Positions 8,217-16,506 of a stretch of DNA of 19,425 nt are shown here, in pieces. How positions within the stretch are numbered: position 1 is the stretch's first letter; the number at the start of each line of letters is the position of its first letter. The notes beneath the pieces were generated by a model. The model made no database searches, was not told where the DNA came from, and saw only the letters and a program-made list of their open reading frames with translations. Source of the stretch: Lachnospiraceae bacterium UBA1759 (GTDB taxonomy: Bacteria; Bacillota; Clostridia; Lachnospirales; Lachnospiraceae); NCBI GenBank assembly GCA_002315555.1, contig DCHF01000047.1, positions 1 to 19,425 of the forward strand, in the 5' to 3' direction. The position numbers were made by a program, and so were the translations under genes.

Positions 8217-8245
8217 TTTACAATAATTCTATAATGACGTGTTAT
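8217..8245 (+). promoter_or_regulatory. Candidate promoter of the sulfur fusion enzyme gene
   Basis: TTTACA (8217-8222, five of six) and TGTTAT (8240-8245, four of six) are 17 bp apart. The weak -10 would fit an activator-dependent promoter. A perfect TATAAT at 8230-8235 is an alternative -10 but has no matching -35. Confidence 0.4.
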
Positions 8246-8306
8246 GTGCGTAAAAACACAGGATCAATAACAAACATTCTGCATTTATGCGAAAAGGAGT
8301 ATCGCG

Positions 8307-10874
8307 ATGAAATATGTTGTGATCGGCGGCGTTGCCGCAGGTACGAAGGCAGCGGCCAAGCTGAAAAGAATGGACAGACAGGCTGATGTCACGGTTTTGA
8401 CCAAGAGCAAGGACATTTCCTATGCGGGATGTGGTCTTCCGTACTACATCGGCGGAGAGATCGCTTCCAGAGAGGAACTGATCGTCAACTCACCGGAGTC
8501 TTATATGGGCCTGACCGGTGTGACGGTTCGTACCGGCACTGAGGTGACTGCGTGCGATTTTGACAAAAAGACCGTCAGCGGCGTGAGTGCCGGCCGTGAA
8601 TTCACCGAGACTTATGACAAACTCATCATTGCGACCGGTGCAACAGCAGTAATTCCGAATATCGATGGAACGGGACTTCAGGGCGTATTTTCCGTACGCA
8701 CTCCGGATGATGCTGTAGCGATCCGCGACTATGTGGATAACAATAAAGTGCGCAAGGCTGTGGTATGCGGCGCGGGCTTCATCGGCCTGGAAATTGCGGA
8801 AAACCTGATGGCAAAGGGCGTTGAGGTAACGGTCCTCGACTTTGCGGACACGATTCTTCCGAATGCGTTCGATCCGGAAATGTCCGGCTACGTCCGAAAG
8901 CAGCTGAAGGCGGCCGGTATGAAGATCATGACCTCCACCGGCATCGAAGGCATCAAGGGAGCGGAGAACGTGACCGGCGTGGCGACTACGAGCGGCGATT
9001 ACGCTGCCGATATGGTCGTTCTTGCGATCGGCGTCCGCCCGGCAACGGCTTTCCTGCAGGATTCCGGTCTGGAGATGGTCAAGGGCACCATCGTGACCGA
9101 TGAGAAGCTTGCCACGAATGTTCCGGATGTTTACGCTGTCGGCGACTGCGCGATGGTGAAGAACCGCCTGACCGGAGCACCGCAGTGGTCCGCGATGGGT
9201 TCTACCGCAAACCTCGCGGCACGTGCGCTCGCAAAGGCATTGAACGGGGAAGGCGAAGGCTACATCGGCTGTCTGGGTACCGGCGTAGTCAAGGTCTTAA
9301 AGGACCTGAACGCAGGCCGTACCGGTCTGACCGAGAAACAGGCAAAGGATGCCGGCTTCAACGTTGAGAAGATCTTTGCGATCCTCGATGACAAGGCACA
9401 TTATTATCCGGGTGCCGCATCCTTTATGACCAAGCTGGTCGCAGACCGTGACAGCCGTAAGATTCTGGGTCTCCAGGTCATCGGCGCGGGTGCTGTGGAC
9501 AAGATGGTGGACATCGCCGTGACGGCGATCTCCCAGGGCATGAAGCTCGATGATTTCGACGCCATGGATTTTGCATACGCACCGCCGTTCTCCACCGCGA
9601 TCCATCCGTTCGTCACCGCATGCTATATGCTGGAGAACAAGATCGATGGCGTGTTAAGCAGCATGTCACCGGCCGAATACTCTGCCGGTGCCGCTAAGGG
9701 CTACAAGATCGTGGATATCCAGAAGCAGCCGGCCATCGCCAATGCGCTCTGGCTCGATCTTACGAAGATCAACGGTGAGGTGGAAGGCCTTGCAAAAGAT
9801 GAAAAACTCCTCCTGGTCTGCAACCGCGGCAAGCGTGCATACTTTGCACAGAACCGCTTAAAAGCAGCGGGATACCTGAATACGCTGGTTCTGGAAGGCG
9901 GCGCGCTCTTCAATGACGTGAAGGTTCCCAGAAACGGCAAGAAACTGTCTGCGGACGATATCAAGCGCGTAAAGGGTCTTGGCTGTCTGCAGGACAAGCG
10001 CTACGATGACATCTTCAACGTACGTGTCATCACAAGAAACGGTAAGCTGACCACCGCAGAACAGATTGCAGTAGCAACAGCGGCAGAGAAGTTCGGCAGC
10101 GGAGAAGTCACGATGACGACCCGTCTGACACTGGAGATCCAGGGTATTCCGTACGATAATCTCGATGCGCTGTTCGAGTATCTGCAGGAGAGAGGTCTGG
10201 ACTGCGGCGGAACAGGCTCCAAGGTGCGTCCGGTCGTTTCATGTAAGGGTACGACCTGCCAGTATGGTCTGATCGATACCTTCGCACTGTCCGAGAAGCT
10301 GCACGACCTGTATTACATCGGCTACCATGATGTTTCCCTTCCGCATAAATTCAAGATCGCCGTTGGCGGTTGCCCGAACAACTGCGTAAAGCCGAGTCTG
10401 AATGACCTCGGTATCATCGGCCAGCGTGTGCCGGAGATCGATGCGGCAAAGTGCCGTAACTGTAAGGTCTGCCAGGTCGTCAATGCCTGCCCGATCAAGG
10501 TCGCACAGATGAAGGACGAGAAGGTGTTCATCGATCCGAACGCCTGCAACCACTGCGGTCGCTGCGTCGGCAAGTGTCCGTTCGGCGCGGTTAATGATTC
10601 CACCTACGGCTACCGTGTTTACATCGGTGGACGCTGGGGCAAGAAGGTCGCACAGGGCCAGCCGCTCGATAAGATCTTCACTTCCGAGGAAGAGGTCATC
10701 GCTCTTGTCGAAAGAACGATCCTGTTCTTCCGTGAAGAGGGTATCACCGGTGAGCGCTTTGCGGATACCATCAACCGTCTGGGCTTCGATTATGTTCAGG
10801 ACAAGCTTTTGAACAGCGAGATCGATAAGACGGAGATCCTGAGGAAGACGGTCGTTGGCGGCGCAACCTGCTAA
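8307..10874 (+). CDS. CoA-disulfide reductase / rhodanese / sulfite reductase / ferredoxin fusion protein
   Basis: An 855-residue soluble four-part protein. (a) Residues 1-445: FAD- and NAD(P)H-dependent CoA-disulfide/polysulfide reductase; FAD motif GGVAAG at 7-12, single redox cysteine C42 in SYAGCGLPY, NAD(P) motif GAGFIG at 155-160, second FAD motif VYAVGDCA at 275-282. (b) About 455-535: rhodanese-like domain with active-site loop CNRGKR (C505). (c) About 560-705: nitrite/sulfite reductase siroheme/[4Fe-4S] domain with C646-x4-C651 and C689-x3-C693, the latter followed by x6-D-L-G-I as in the family signature. (d) About 712-765: two [4Fe-4S] ferredoxin motifs, C716/C719/C722/C728 and C747/C750/C753/C757. 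The likely role is NAD(P)H-driven reduction of sulfite or bound sulfane sulfur to sulfide; this is inferred. AAAGGAG lies 7 nt before the ATG. It is monocistronic, divergent from a LysR gene. Confidence 0.9.
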   Translation: MKYVVIGGVAAGTKAAAKLKRMDRQADVTVLTKSKDISYAGCGLPYYIGGEIASREELIVNSPESYMGLTGVTVRTGTEVTACDFDKKTVSGVSAGREFTETYDKLIIATGATAVIPNIDGTGLQGVFSVRTPDDAVAIRDYVDNNKVRKAVVCGAGFIGLEIAENLMAKGVEVTVLDFADTILPNAFDPEMSGYVRKQLKAAGMKIMTSTGIEGIKGAENVTGVATTSGDYAADMVVLAIGVRPATAFLQDSGLEMVKGTIVTDEKLATNVPDVYAVGDCAMVKNRLTGAPQWSAMGSTANLAARALAKALNGEGEGYIGCLGTGVVKVLKDLNAGRTGLTEKQAKDAGFNVEKIFAILDDKAHYYPGAASFMTKLVADRDSRKILGLQVIGAGAVDKMVDIAVTAISQGMKLDDFDAMDFAYAPPFSTAIHPFVTACYMLENKIDGVLSSMSPAEYSAGAAKGYKIVDIQKQPAIANALWLDLTKINGEVEGLAKDEKLLLVCNRGKRAYFAQNRLKAAGYLNTLVLEGGALFNDVKVPRNGKKLSADDIKRVKGLGCLQDKRYDDIFNVRVITRNGKLTTAEQIAVATAAEKFGSGEVTMTTRLTLEIQGIPYDNLDALFEYLQERGLDCGGTGSKVRPVVSCKGTTCQYGLIDTFALSEKLHDLYYIGYHDVSLPHKFKIAVGGCPNNCVKPSLNDLGIIGQRVPEIDAAKCRNCKVCQVVNACPIKVAQMKDEKVFIDPNACNHCGRCVGKCPFGAVNDSTYGYRVYIGGRWGKKVAQGQPLDKIFTSEEEVIALVERTILFFREEGITGERFADTINRLGFDYVQDKLLNSEIDKTEILRKTVVGGATC

Positions 10875-10890
10875 TAGATCGAATAAAAGA

Positions 10891-10926
10891 AAAACTGCCC
10901 GGTACGATTGGTGCCGGGCAGTTTTT
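10891..10926 (+). terminator. Strong intrinsic terminator of fusion enzyme gene
   Basis: A 15-bp stem (10891-10905 with 10911-10925, one G-T pair) with loop GATTG is followed by a T-run. It begins 17 bp after the stop codon. The A-run on its left means it might also work on the other strand, but no minus-strand gene ends here. Confidence 0.9.
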
Positions 10927-11047
10927 ATGTTCTTTCTGCGCCTTCTTGCTCATTTTTTCGAGCGGAACGAATCAGCGCCGGTATTTCGTGTTTAGATCAC
11001 AAATATCGACCGCGGGCGTTTTATGTATTTTTATTTCTTTCGCAATG

Positions 11048-11056
11048 TGATATAAA
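11048..11056 (+). promoter_or_regulatory. Extended -10 element upstream of rhamnosidase gene
   Basis: TGATATAAA fits an extended -10 (TGnTATAAT) and lies 100 bp before the rhamnosidase start. No convincing -35 was seen. The rest of the 10927-11156 interval shows no gene or other clear feature. Confidence 0.35.
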
Positions 11057-11156
11057 GGACTTAAGAAAAGTTTGTACTCCGGAAACGGGGATCTGAAAGA
11101 GGAGCCGCGGTAAGAGGCGGCGGAATCGGCAGCCTGACGGGCATAAGGAAGTGTAT

Positions 11157-13541
11157 ATGGCAAAGGAACTGATGTCAAACTGGATATGGGTGAAGGAGCC
11201 GGAGCTCACGGGCCCCAATGAGACGGTGCTGGTATATTTTCGTAAGGAATTTACGCTGAAGGAGGTCCCGGAGACGCTGAAGGTCCGCGTGTCCGGCGAT
11301 ACGCGTTATAAACTGTATGTGAACGGGGCGTTTGCGGAATTCGGCCCGGTGAAGGGCGATAAGCAGCTCTGGTATGTGGACAGCGTGGATATTGCGCCGT
11401 TCCTCGCGCCGGGGGTGAATGTCATCGCCGCGGAGCTTCTTCGCTATCCGGAGGAGCATAATAAGGGCAACCACGGCATGTTCCGCACGGATATGCCGGG
11501 CTTCTATCTGGCGGAGGAAGCCGTTGCGGAAGCGAAGCGGAACGCAGAGGGGCCTACGCCGAAGACGGACCTGGATTATCTTCCGGTTGAACCGGGGGAG
11601 GGCTATGGCCTTTCCGCGGGCGAAGGCTGGAAATATCATATCGAGAAAAACTTCCGCATATTGTGCGAAAATCCGTGGTTTTCGCCACTCTGGATCTTAG
11701 AGGAACGAACAGGCGATGACGAGGCGATCGGCTGGAAAAAGGCCGGTTTTGACGATTCTATGTGGGATTCCGTAAAGAACTACACGGATCATGAGGTGAG
11801 TCAGGCCGTAAGCCCCGGAAATCTCTCCCCGCGCACCATTCCGTACCTGAAAAAGGACCTGAAAACCTTCCTTTCCCTGTACGGACGCAAGGAGACGTCC
11901 ACTCCGGAAGCAGCCTGGAATGACATGCTCTTCGGCGCGGGAACCGTGGCGGTCCCGGCGCATTCCCATGAGATCGTGGAGATCGATGCCGGTGAAGAGA
12001 TGACCGGATTTTTGAACCTTGTCATGACCGGCGGCCACGGCACTACCGTAAAGCTCATGTGCTCAGAGGCCTATATCTACCCGGCCGTGAATGCGGACTC
12101 TTTTGAGAATTCGCATCCCACCAAGGGGGACCGCACCGACTGTAAGAACGGCGTTCTCATGGGTTACACGGACATCTACCACGTATCCGGCTTTGGCACG
12201 GAAGCCCTCCCGGAGGCTTACATTCCCTTCTGGTTCCGTACCTTCCGTTATGTTCAGCTGGACATTACGACCGGGGACGAACCCCTTATCATCTGTGATT
12301 TTGACTATCGCGAGACCGGCTACCCGCTGGAGGTAAAGACTACGGTCACGGTTTCCGATGAGACTCTGGCACCGGTCTGGGACATCTCCCTCCGCACCCT
12401 GAAGCGCTGCATGCACGAGACCTACGAGGACTGCCCCTTCTACGAGCAGCTCCAGTACGCCATGGACTCCCGCAGCCAGATCCTTTACACCTACGCCGTA
12501 TCCGCCGATGACCGCCTGGCCCGCAAGTGCATGGACGACTTCCGCCGTTCACAGCGTTACGACGGCATGACCAACTGTTCCTACCCCTGCACCGGCCCGA
12601 ACGTCATCCCCGGCTTCTCCATTTACTACATCATGATGCTTTACGATCACATGATGTACTTTGGCGATAAAGCCTTTTTGCGTCAGCATCTGGGTGCTGT
12701 CGACGGCATCCTGGAATACTTCCGCCGCCTGCAGGACGACCGTGGCATCGTAAAGAAAAACGGTGGCCCGAACGGCCGCGCGCGATACTGGTCCTTCATC
12801 GACTGGACGGTTCAGTGGCGCCCGCAGAGCGGCGTACCCACCGCAAACCTGACCGGCCCCATCACGATGGAAAGTCTTCTCTACATCATGGGATTGGATG
12901 CGGCAGCGGATGTGAATGAGTATCTCGGTCGGGGAGATACGGCAGCGGAATACCGCACCCGTGCCGATGAAGTCCGCGCCGCAGTCGTTACGTACTGCAC
13001 CGGTGCAAACGGCATGATCCAGGACGGCCCCGGCTATGAGGATTACAGCCAGCATTGCCAGGTCTTCGCGGTTATTACGAACACTGTTACCGGTGAACAG
13101 GCGCGGAAGAATCTGGAGATCACGCTGGATCACAAGGAGGATTACGCCCAGTGCTCCGTGGCTATGGCGTATTACCTGTTCCGCGCGCTGGAAAAGACCG
13201 GTCTGTATGCGCGTACCGATGAATATTGGAACGTCTGGCGCACGATGGTGGAAAACAACCTGACCACCTGTGTGGAGGATGGTGTGAACGGCCGAAGCGA
13301 TTGTCATGCCTGGGGATCGCTGGCGCTGTATGAGCTTCCGTCCGTGGTGCTTGGCGTAAAGCCGGCGGCACCCGGTTATGAAAAGATCGCCGTGGAACCG
13401 CATCCCGGGTATATGACATCGGCCGCGGGCGATGTCATCACCCCGCGCGGCATGGTCCACGTGGAGTGGAAGAAAAACGGGGACGGCAGTTTATCGATTA
13501 TTACGAATGAAGATCCTGCAATCACGATCATTTCCGAGTGA
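11157..13541 (+). CDS. Glycoside hydrolase family 78-type alpha-L-rhamnosidase
   Basis: A 794-residue protein. An N-terminal beta-sandwich (about 8-100) with the KEFTL...YKLYVNG pattern is typical of the rhamnosidase N domain, then comes a further sandwich and a six-hairpin (alpha/alpha)6 catalytic domain (about 400-720), then a C-terminal sandwich. The catalytic segment EDCPFYEQLQYAMDSRSQ places D425, E430 and D437 at +0, +5 and +12, the same spacing as the D/E/D triad of characterised GH78 enzymes; E430 would be the general acid. E707 is a candidate base. No signal peptide is present, so it likely acts on imported rhamnosides. The ATG at 11157 is chosen because AAGGAAG ends 5 nt before it; a GTG at 11151 is part of that ribosome site. 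The GNAT gene follows after 27 bp. Confidence 0.85.
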   Translation: MAKELMSNWIWVKEPELTGPNETVLVYFRKEFTLKEVPETLKVRVSGDTRYKLYVNGAFAEFGPVKGDKQLWYVDSVDIAPFLAPGVNVIAAELLRYPEEHNKGNHGMFRTDMPGFYLAEEAVAEAKRNAEGPTPKTDLDYLPVEPGEGYGLSAGEGWKYHIEKNFRILCENPWFSPLWILEERTGDDEAIGWKKAGFDDSMWDSVKNYTDHEVSQAVSPGNLSPRTIPYLKKDLKTFLSLYGRKETSTPEAAWNDMLFGAGTVAVPAHSHEIVEIDAGEEMTGFLNLVMTGGHGTTVKLMCSEAYIYPAVNADSFENSHPTKGDRTDCKNGVLMGYTDIYHVSGFGTEALPEAYIPFWFRTFRYVQLDITTGDEPLIICDFDYRETGYPLEVKTTVTVSDETLAPVWDISLRTLKRCMHETYEDCPFYEQLQYAMDSRSQILYTYAVSADDRLARKCMDDFRRSQRYDGMTNCSYPCTGPNVIPGFSIYYIMMLYDHMMYFGDKAFLRQHLGAVDGILEYFRRLQDDRGIVKKNGGPNGRARYWSFIDWTVQWRPQSGVPTANLTGPITMESLLYIMGLDAAADVNEYLGRGDTAAEYRTRADEVRAAVVTYCTGANGMIQDGPGYEDYSQHCQVFAVITNTVTGEQARKNLEITLDHKEDYAQCSVAMAYYLFRALEKTGLYARTDEYWNVWRTMVENNLTTCVEDGVNGRSDCHAWGSLALYELPSVVLGVKPAAPGYEKIAVEPHPGYMTSAAGDVITPRGMVHVEWKKNGDGSLSIITNEDPAITIISE

Positions 13542-13568
13542 CGGCAGCAGGCTTCATAAGGAGGAAAT

Positions 13569-14780
13569 ATGGAGATCCGCAGAATTTCGGGCAAGGAGCG
13601 CTTTGACGCGCATCTGATCTCCGCGTACTGCTTCCATTATCGCATGGAGGACGAGAACGCGGGGCGTGAGGACATCGAAAAAGGGACCGGTGAAGACTGG
13701 GGCGCCTTTAACGATGACGGCACGCTGATGGCCCACATTTTCAATAACAAATTCAACTTTTACGTAGACGGACAGACGGTACGCGCGGGCGGCATCGGCG
13801 GGGTGTCCACCCTTCCGGAGTACCGCGAAAATGGTTGCATCCGTGAAATGTTCAAGGAAATCCTCCCGGCCGCGTACCGGGACGGTGAGATCATTTCCGC
13901 GCTGTACCCGTTCAATATTGCGTTCTATCGGAAGCAGGGATATGAGACGGTCACGTTCCAGAGCAATTACGAGCTGGAGCCGGTACTGCTTTCCGGCTTC
14001 AAATTCGATGGTACCGTGACCCGTTGGAAACCGGGCGACCCGGTCACCGCCTTTACGGAGGTCTACAACGAGTTTGCAAAAGACTTCAACTTCACGATCC
14101 CGCGTGACGATGACAGGATGCAGCATCACATGAAGGTGAAGAAGCAGTATATGGATCGGAAGTTTTCTTATCTTCTCACGAAGGACGGAAAGAATCTCGC
14201 CTATGTGATCTTCACGGATCTTCGGAATGAACCGCATGCCATCCTTCACGTCGAGGAGTCCGCGTGGACCTGCCCGGAGGGCTTCCGCGCGATCATGGCG
14301 TTCCTAAGCCGTTTCACCGCGGACTATGGCAATATCCAGTTGCCGTTACCGGCGGGCATCGACCTTCTTCGCATCATCCGCACACCGCGTGCGTATGAGC
14401 TTCACAAGACCAGCCGTTTTGATTTCATGGTCCGTGTGATCAATGCGGAGAAGCTCCTCGGCATTATCAAAAAGCCGGCGGACTGCGATTTTACGATCCG
14501 CATCAGCGATGAAAGGATTGCGGAGAATAACGGAATCTGGCGGGTGACAAAGGACACGGTGACGCGCCTTCGGGAGGAGGCAGACAGTGATTCTCCGTGT
14601 GCGGATTCCGGGATGGTTCCGGACCTCGTCGTGTCGGAGCGTTCGTTTGCGCAGATGGCCATCGGCAGCATTAACCTGGACGAAGCAATGTTAAAAGAGG
14701 ATGTGAAGGTCAACGCGAACGAAGAGCTGCTGCGCCGGGTATTTATTGAGAAGAAGATCTTTGTGGGAGAGCATTTCTAA
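13569..14780 (+). CDS. Eis-like GNAT family N-acetyltransferase
   Basis: A 403-residue protein of the three-part Eis size and plan: an N-terminal GNAT domain with the acetyl-CoA-binding pattern VSTLPEYRENGCIREM (79-94), a second degenerate GNAT domain (about 130-290), and a C-terminal sterol-carrier-like domain (about 295-403). LYPFNIAFYRKQGYE (112-126) matches the motif carrying the family Tyr. Eis-type enzymes transfer acetyl groups to amines, including aminoglycosides and protein lysines, but the substrate here is unknown. AAGGAGG lies 4 nt before the ATG and the gene begins 27 bp after the rhamnosidase stop, so they are probably co-transcribed. No terminator was seen after it; the next gene is 125 bp away. 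Confidence 0.85.
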   Translation: MEIRRISGKERFDAHLISAYCFHYRMEDENAGREDIEKGTGEDWGAFNDDGTLMAHIFNNKFNFYVDGQTVRAGGIGGVSTLPEYRENGCIREMFKEILPAAYRDGEIISALYPFNIAFYRKQGYETVTFQSNYELEPVLLSGFKFDGTVTRWKPGDPVTAFTEVYNEFAKDFNFTIPRDDDRMQHHMKVKKQYMDRKFSYLLTKDGKNLAYVIFTDLRNEPHAILHVEESAWTCPEGFRAIMAFLSRFTADYGNIQLPLPAGIDLLRIIRTPRAYELHKTSRFDFMVRVINAEKLLGIIKKPADCDFTIRISDERIAENNGIWRVTKDTVTRLREEADSDSPCADSGMVPDLVVSERSFAQMAIGSINLDEAMLKEDVKVNANEELLRRVFIEKKIFVGEHF

Positions 14781-14905
14781 ATCGGAAACACAAAACGATA
14801 TAAGAAAAAAAGATAAAGTTAGAAACGAAGAGTTTGGAAGAAACAAGAAAATATATAGGCTGTTGAGAACACCTTAAAATACAAAATGATAAACAGGAGG
14901 TTGTG

Positions 14906-16216
14906 ATGTTTGATCGCGAAGCTTATGAGAAGAGAGTAGAATGGTTTAAAGATGCCCGTTTCGGTATGTTCATCCACTGGGGACTCTACGCCATCCCCGC
15001 AAGAGGCGAGTGGGTGCGCTCCGTGGAGGAAATGCCGGAGGAAGAGTATCGGCCGTTCTTTGAGGAGTTTGACCCGAAGGATTTTGATCCGCGCGCATGG
15101 GCACGTGCTGCAAAGAATGCCGGCATGAAGTACGCCGTCATGACCGCCAAGCATCACGACGGCTTCTGCCTGTTTGATTCCGCATTGACGGACTGGAAGT
15201 CCACGAACACCCCCTGCGGCAAGGATCTGGTGCGCGAATACCTGGACGCGTTCCGCGCGGAAGGCCTGAAGGTCGGCCTGTACTATTCGCTTTTGGACTG
15301 GCATCATCCGGACTACCCGCATTATCAGGATGCCAATCATCCCATGCGCAATCATCCGGAATGCAGCAATGAGAACCGCGTGTTCTCCCGCTACGTGGAA
15401 TATATGCACGGTCAGGTGCGGGAACTTTGCTCGAACTATGGCAAGCTGGACATCCTGTGGTTCGATTTCTCCTACAAGAATGATTATTTTGACCTGACCG
15501 GCGAGGCTTGGGAAGCTACGAAGCTGGTCCGCATGGTCCGCGAACTGCAGCCCGATGTCATCATCGATAACCGCCTGGAGGTCTCCGGCGCCGGCTTTGG
15601 TTCCCTGGTGACCGATGATCCCAGCGAGTTCTCCGGCGACTTTGTCAGCCCGGAGCAGATCATTCCGCCGGAAGGCATCTTTGACAATGCCGGCCGCCCG
15701 ATGACCTGGGAAGCCTGCATCACCATGAACGATAACTGGGGTTATCACGCCAAGGATCATCATTTCAAGCCGGCATCCACCATCATCAAGAAACTGGTGG
15801 AGTGCGTCTCCAAGAGCGGCAACATGCTGCTGAATGTGGGTCCGGACGCCCGGGGCAATATTCCGGTAGAGTCCCTGAAGATCCTTGCGGACATCGGCAC
15901 GTGGATGAAGAAGAACAGTGCTTCCATTTACGGCTGCGCAGGCAGCGGTCTTGCCAAGCCGGAGAACGGCCGCATCACGCAGAACGGTAATAAGCTGTAT
16001 TATCATGTGATGGAGCCGGCCATCGGCGATGTGCCGCTTTACGGTGTGCAGCGGGAAAAGATCGCCAAGGTGCGTCTGCTGTCCGACATGAGTGAACGCA
16101 GCATTTCCGATAACTGGATGGTCAATAACTATCCGGATATTTCCTTCACGGCCGTGTCGGAGACGCCGGAACTTCCGGATCCGGTGGATACGGTGCTGGA
16201 GATCACACTGAAATAA
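14906..16216 (+). CDS. Glycoside hydrolase family 29 alpha-L-fucosidase
   Basis: A 436-residue, retaining-type fucosidase. The family signature HWG (H24) lies in GMFIHWGLY, the KHHDGF motif (82-87) shapes the substrate pocket, and LDILWFDF (181-188) holds the nucleophile, D187. The barrel is about 1-330 and a short beta-sandwich follows. The acid/base residue is poorly conserved in the family and I do not assign it. No signal peptide is seen, so it should remove fucose from imported oligosaccharides. AGGAGG lies 5 nt before ATG 14906; a GTG directly upstream (14903) is too close to the ribosome site. The A-rich 125-bp gap before it shows no strong promoter. A 467-codon frame on the opposite strand is a shadow. 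Confidence 0.9.
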   Translation: MFDREAYEKRVEWFKDARFGMFIHWGLYAIPARGEWVRSVEEMPEEEYRPFFEEFDPKDFDPRAWARAAKNAGMKYAVMTAKHHDGFCLFDSALTDWKSTNTPCGKDLVREYLDAFRAEGLKVGLYYSLLDWHHPDYPHYQDANHPMRNHPECSNENRVFSRYVEYMHGQVRELCSNYGKLDILWFDFSYKNDYFDLTGEAWEATKLVRMVRELQPDVIIDNRLEVSGAGFGSLVTDDPSEFSGDFVSPEQIIPPEGIFDNAGRPMTWEACITMNDNWGYHAKDHHFKPASTIIKKLVECVSKSGNMLLNVGPDARGNIPVESLKILADIGTWMKKNSASIYGCAGSGLAKPENGRITQNGNKLYYHVMEPAIGDVPLYGVQREKIAKVRLLSDMSERSISDNWMVNNYPDISFTAVSETPELPDPVDTVLEITLK

Positions 16217-16219
16217 ACG

Positions 16220-16251
16220 CAAAGAGGCGGTGCGCTGGCACCGCCTCTTTG
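16220..16251 (+). terminator. Terminator hairpin after fucosidase gene
   Basis: A perfect 14-bp stem (16220-16233 with 16238-16251) and GCTG loop begins 4 nt after the fucosidase stop. The T-run is only three bases and is within the stem, so termination may be moderate. Confidence 0.7.
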
Positions 16252-16278
16252 TGACAATGGGGACGTTTCATTTTGTCA
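16252..16278. repeat. Possible REP-like element
   Basis: TGACAA (16252-16257) and TTGTCA (16273-16278) are perfect inverted ends around a core GGGGACGTTTC. Short elements with GGGGACG cores and TGACAA ends are, as I remember, dispersed many times in some bacterial genomes. One copy only is visible here. Confidence 0.35.
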
Positions 16279-16284
16279 ACTTTG

Positions 16285-16314
16285 ATGCCCGGGAGTGTGA
16301 GCTCCCGGGCATTT
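16285..16314 (+). terminator. Second hairpin, GC-rich, terminator-like
   Basis: A perfect 11-bp stem, ATGCCCGGGAG (16285-16295) with CTCCCGGGCAT (16302-16312), loop TGTGAG, followed by a short T-run. It may back up the previous terminator or be a boundary structure before the mobile segment. Confidence 0.45.
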
Positions 16315-16326
16315 GCAAATAGCAGA

Positions 16327-16506
16327 TTATTCTGACAGTGCAATGATCTCCGCAGTGGTCTTCGAGGATTCATTGTATACACTGTGTTGGGAGGATATTA
16401 CATAAAATGATGCGGTGGTTGCTTCATTCGGGAAGACCCTGTCAATGATTTCGACAGAAAAATTCAACCTTTTTCCAATAAAAAACTCCTGGAAACCATT
16501 TCAGTA
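16327..16506 (-). pseudogene. Unidentified coding-like remnant
   Basis: On the minus strand a frame of ~57 codons ends at TAA (16327-16329) and reads plausibly as protein, for example RVFPNEATTASFYVISSQHS near its middle and EIIALSE at its end. It has no ATG and no proper ribosome site, and it runs into the terminator of the next minus-strand gene at its upstream end. It looks like the C-terminal end of a truncated gene, but I do not recognise a family and the reading could be chance. Confidence 0.25.

Noticed and set aside
12549..13460. 303-codon minus-strand frame inside the rhamnosidase gene
   Set aside because: Antisense shadow; no ribosome site or known motifs.
14819..16222. 467-codon open frame on the minus strand opposite the fucosidase gene
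   Set aside because: It covers the GH29 gene exactly, has His/Ala/Val-rich antisense-like composition and no family features.
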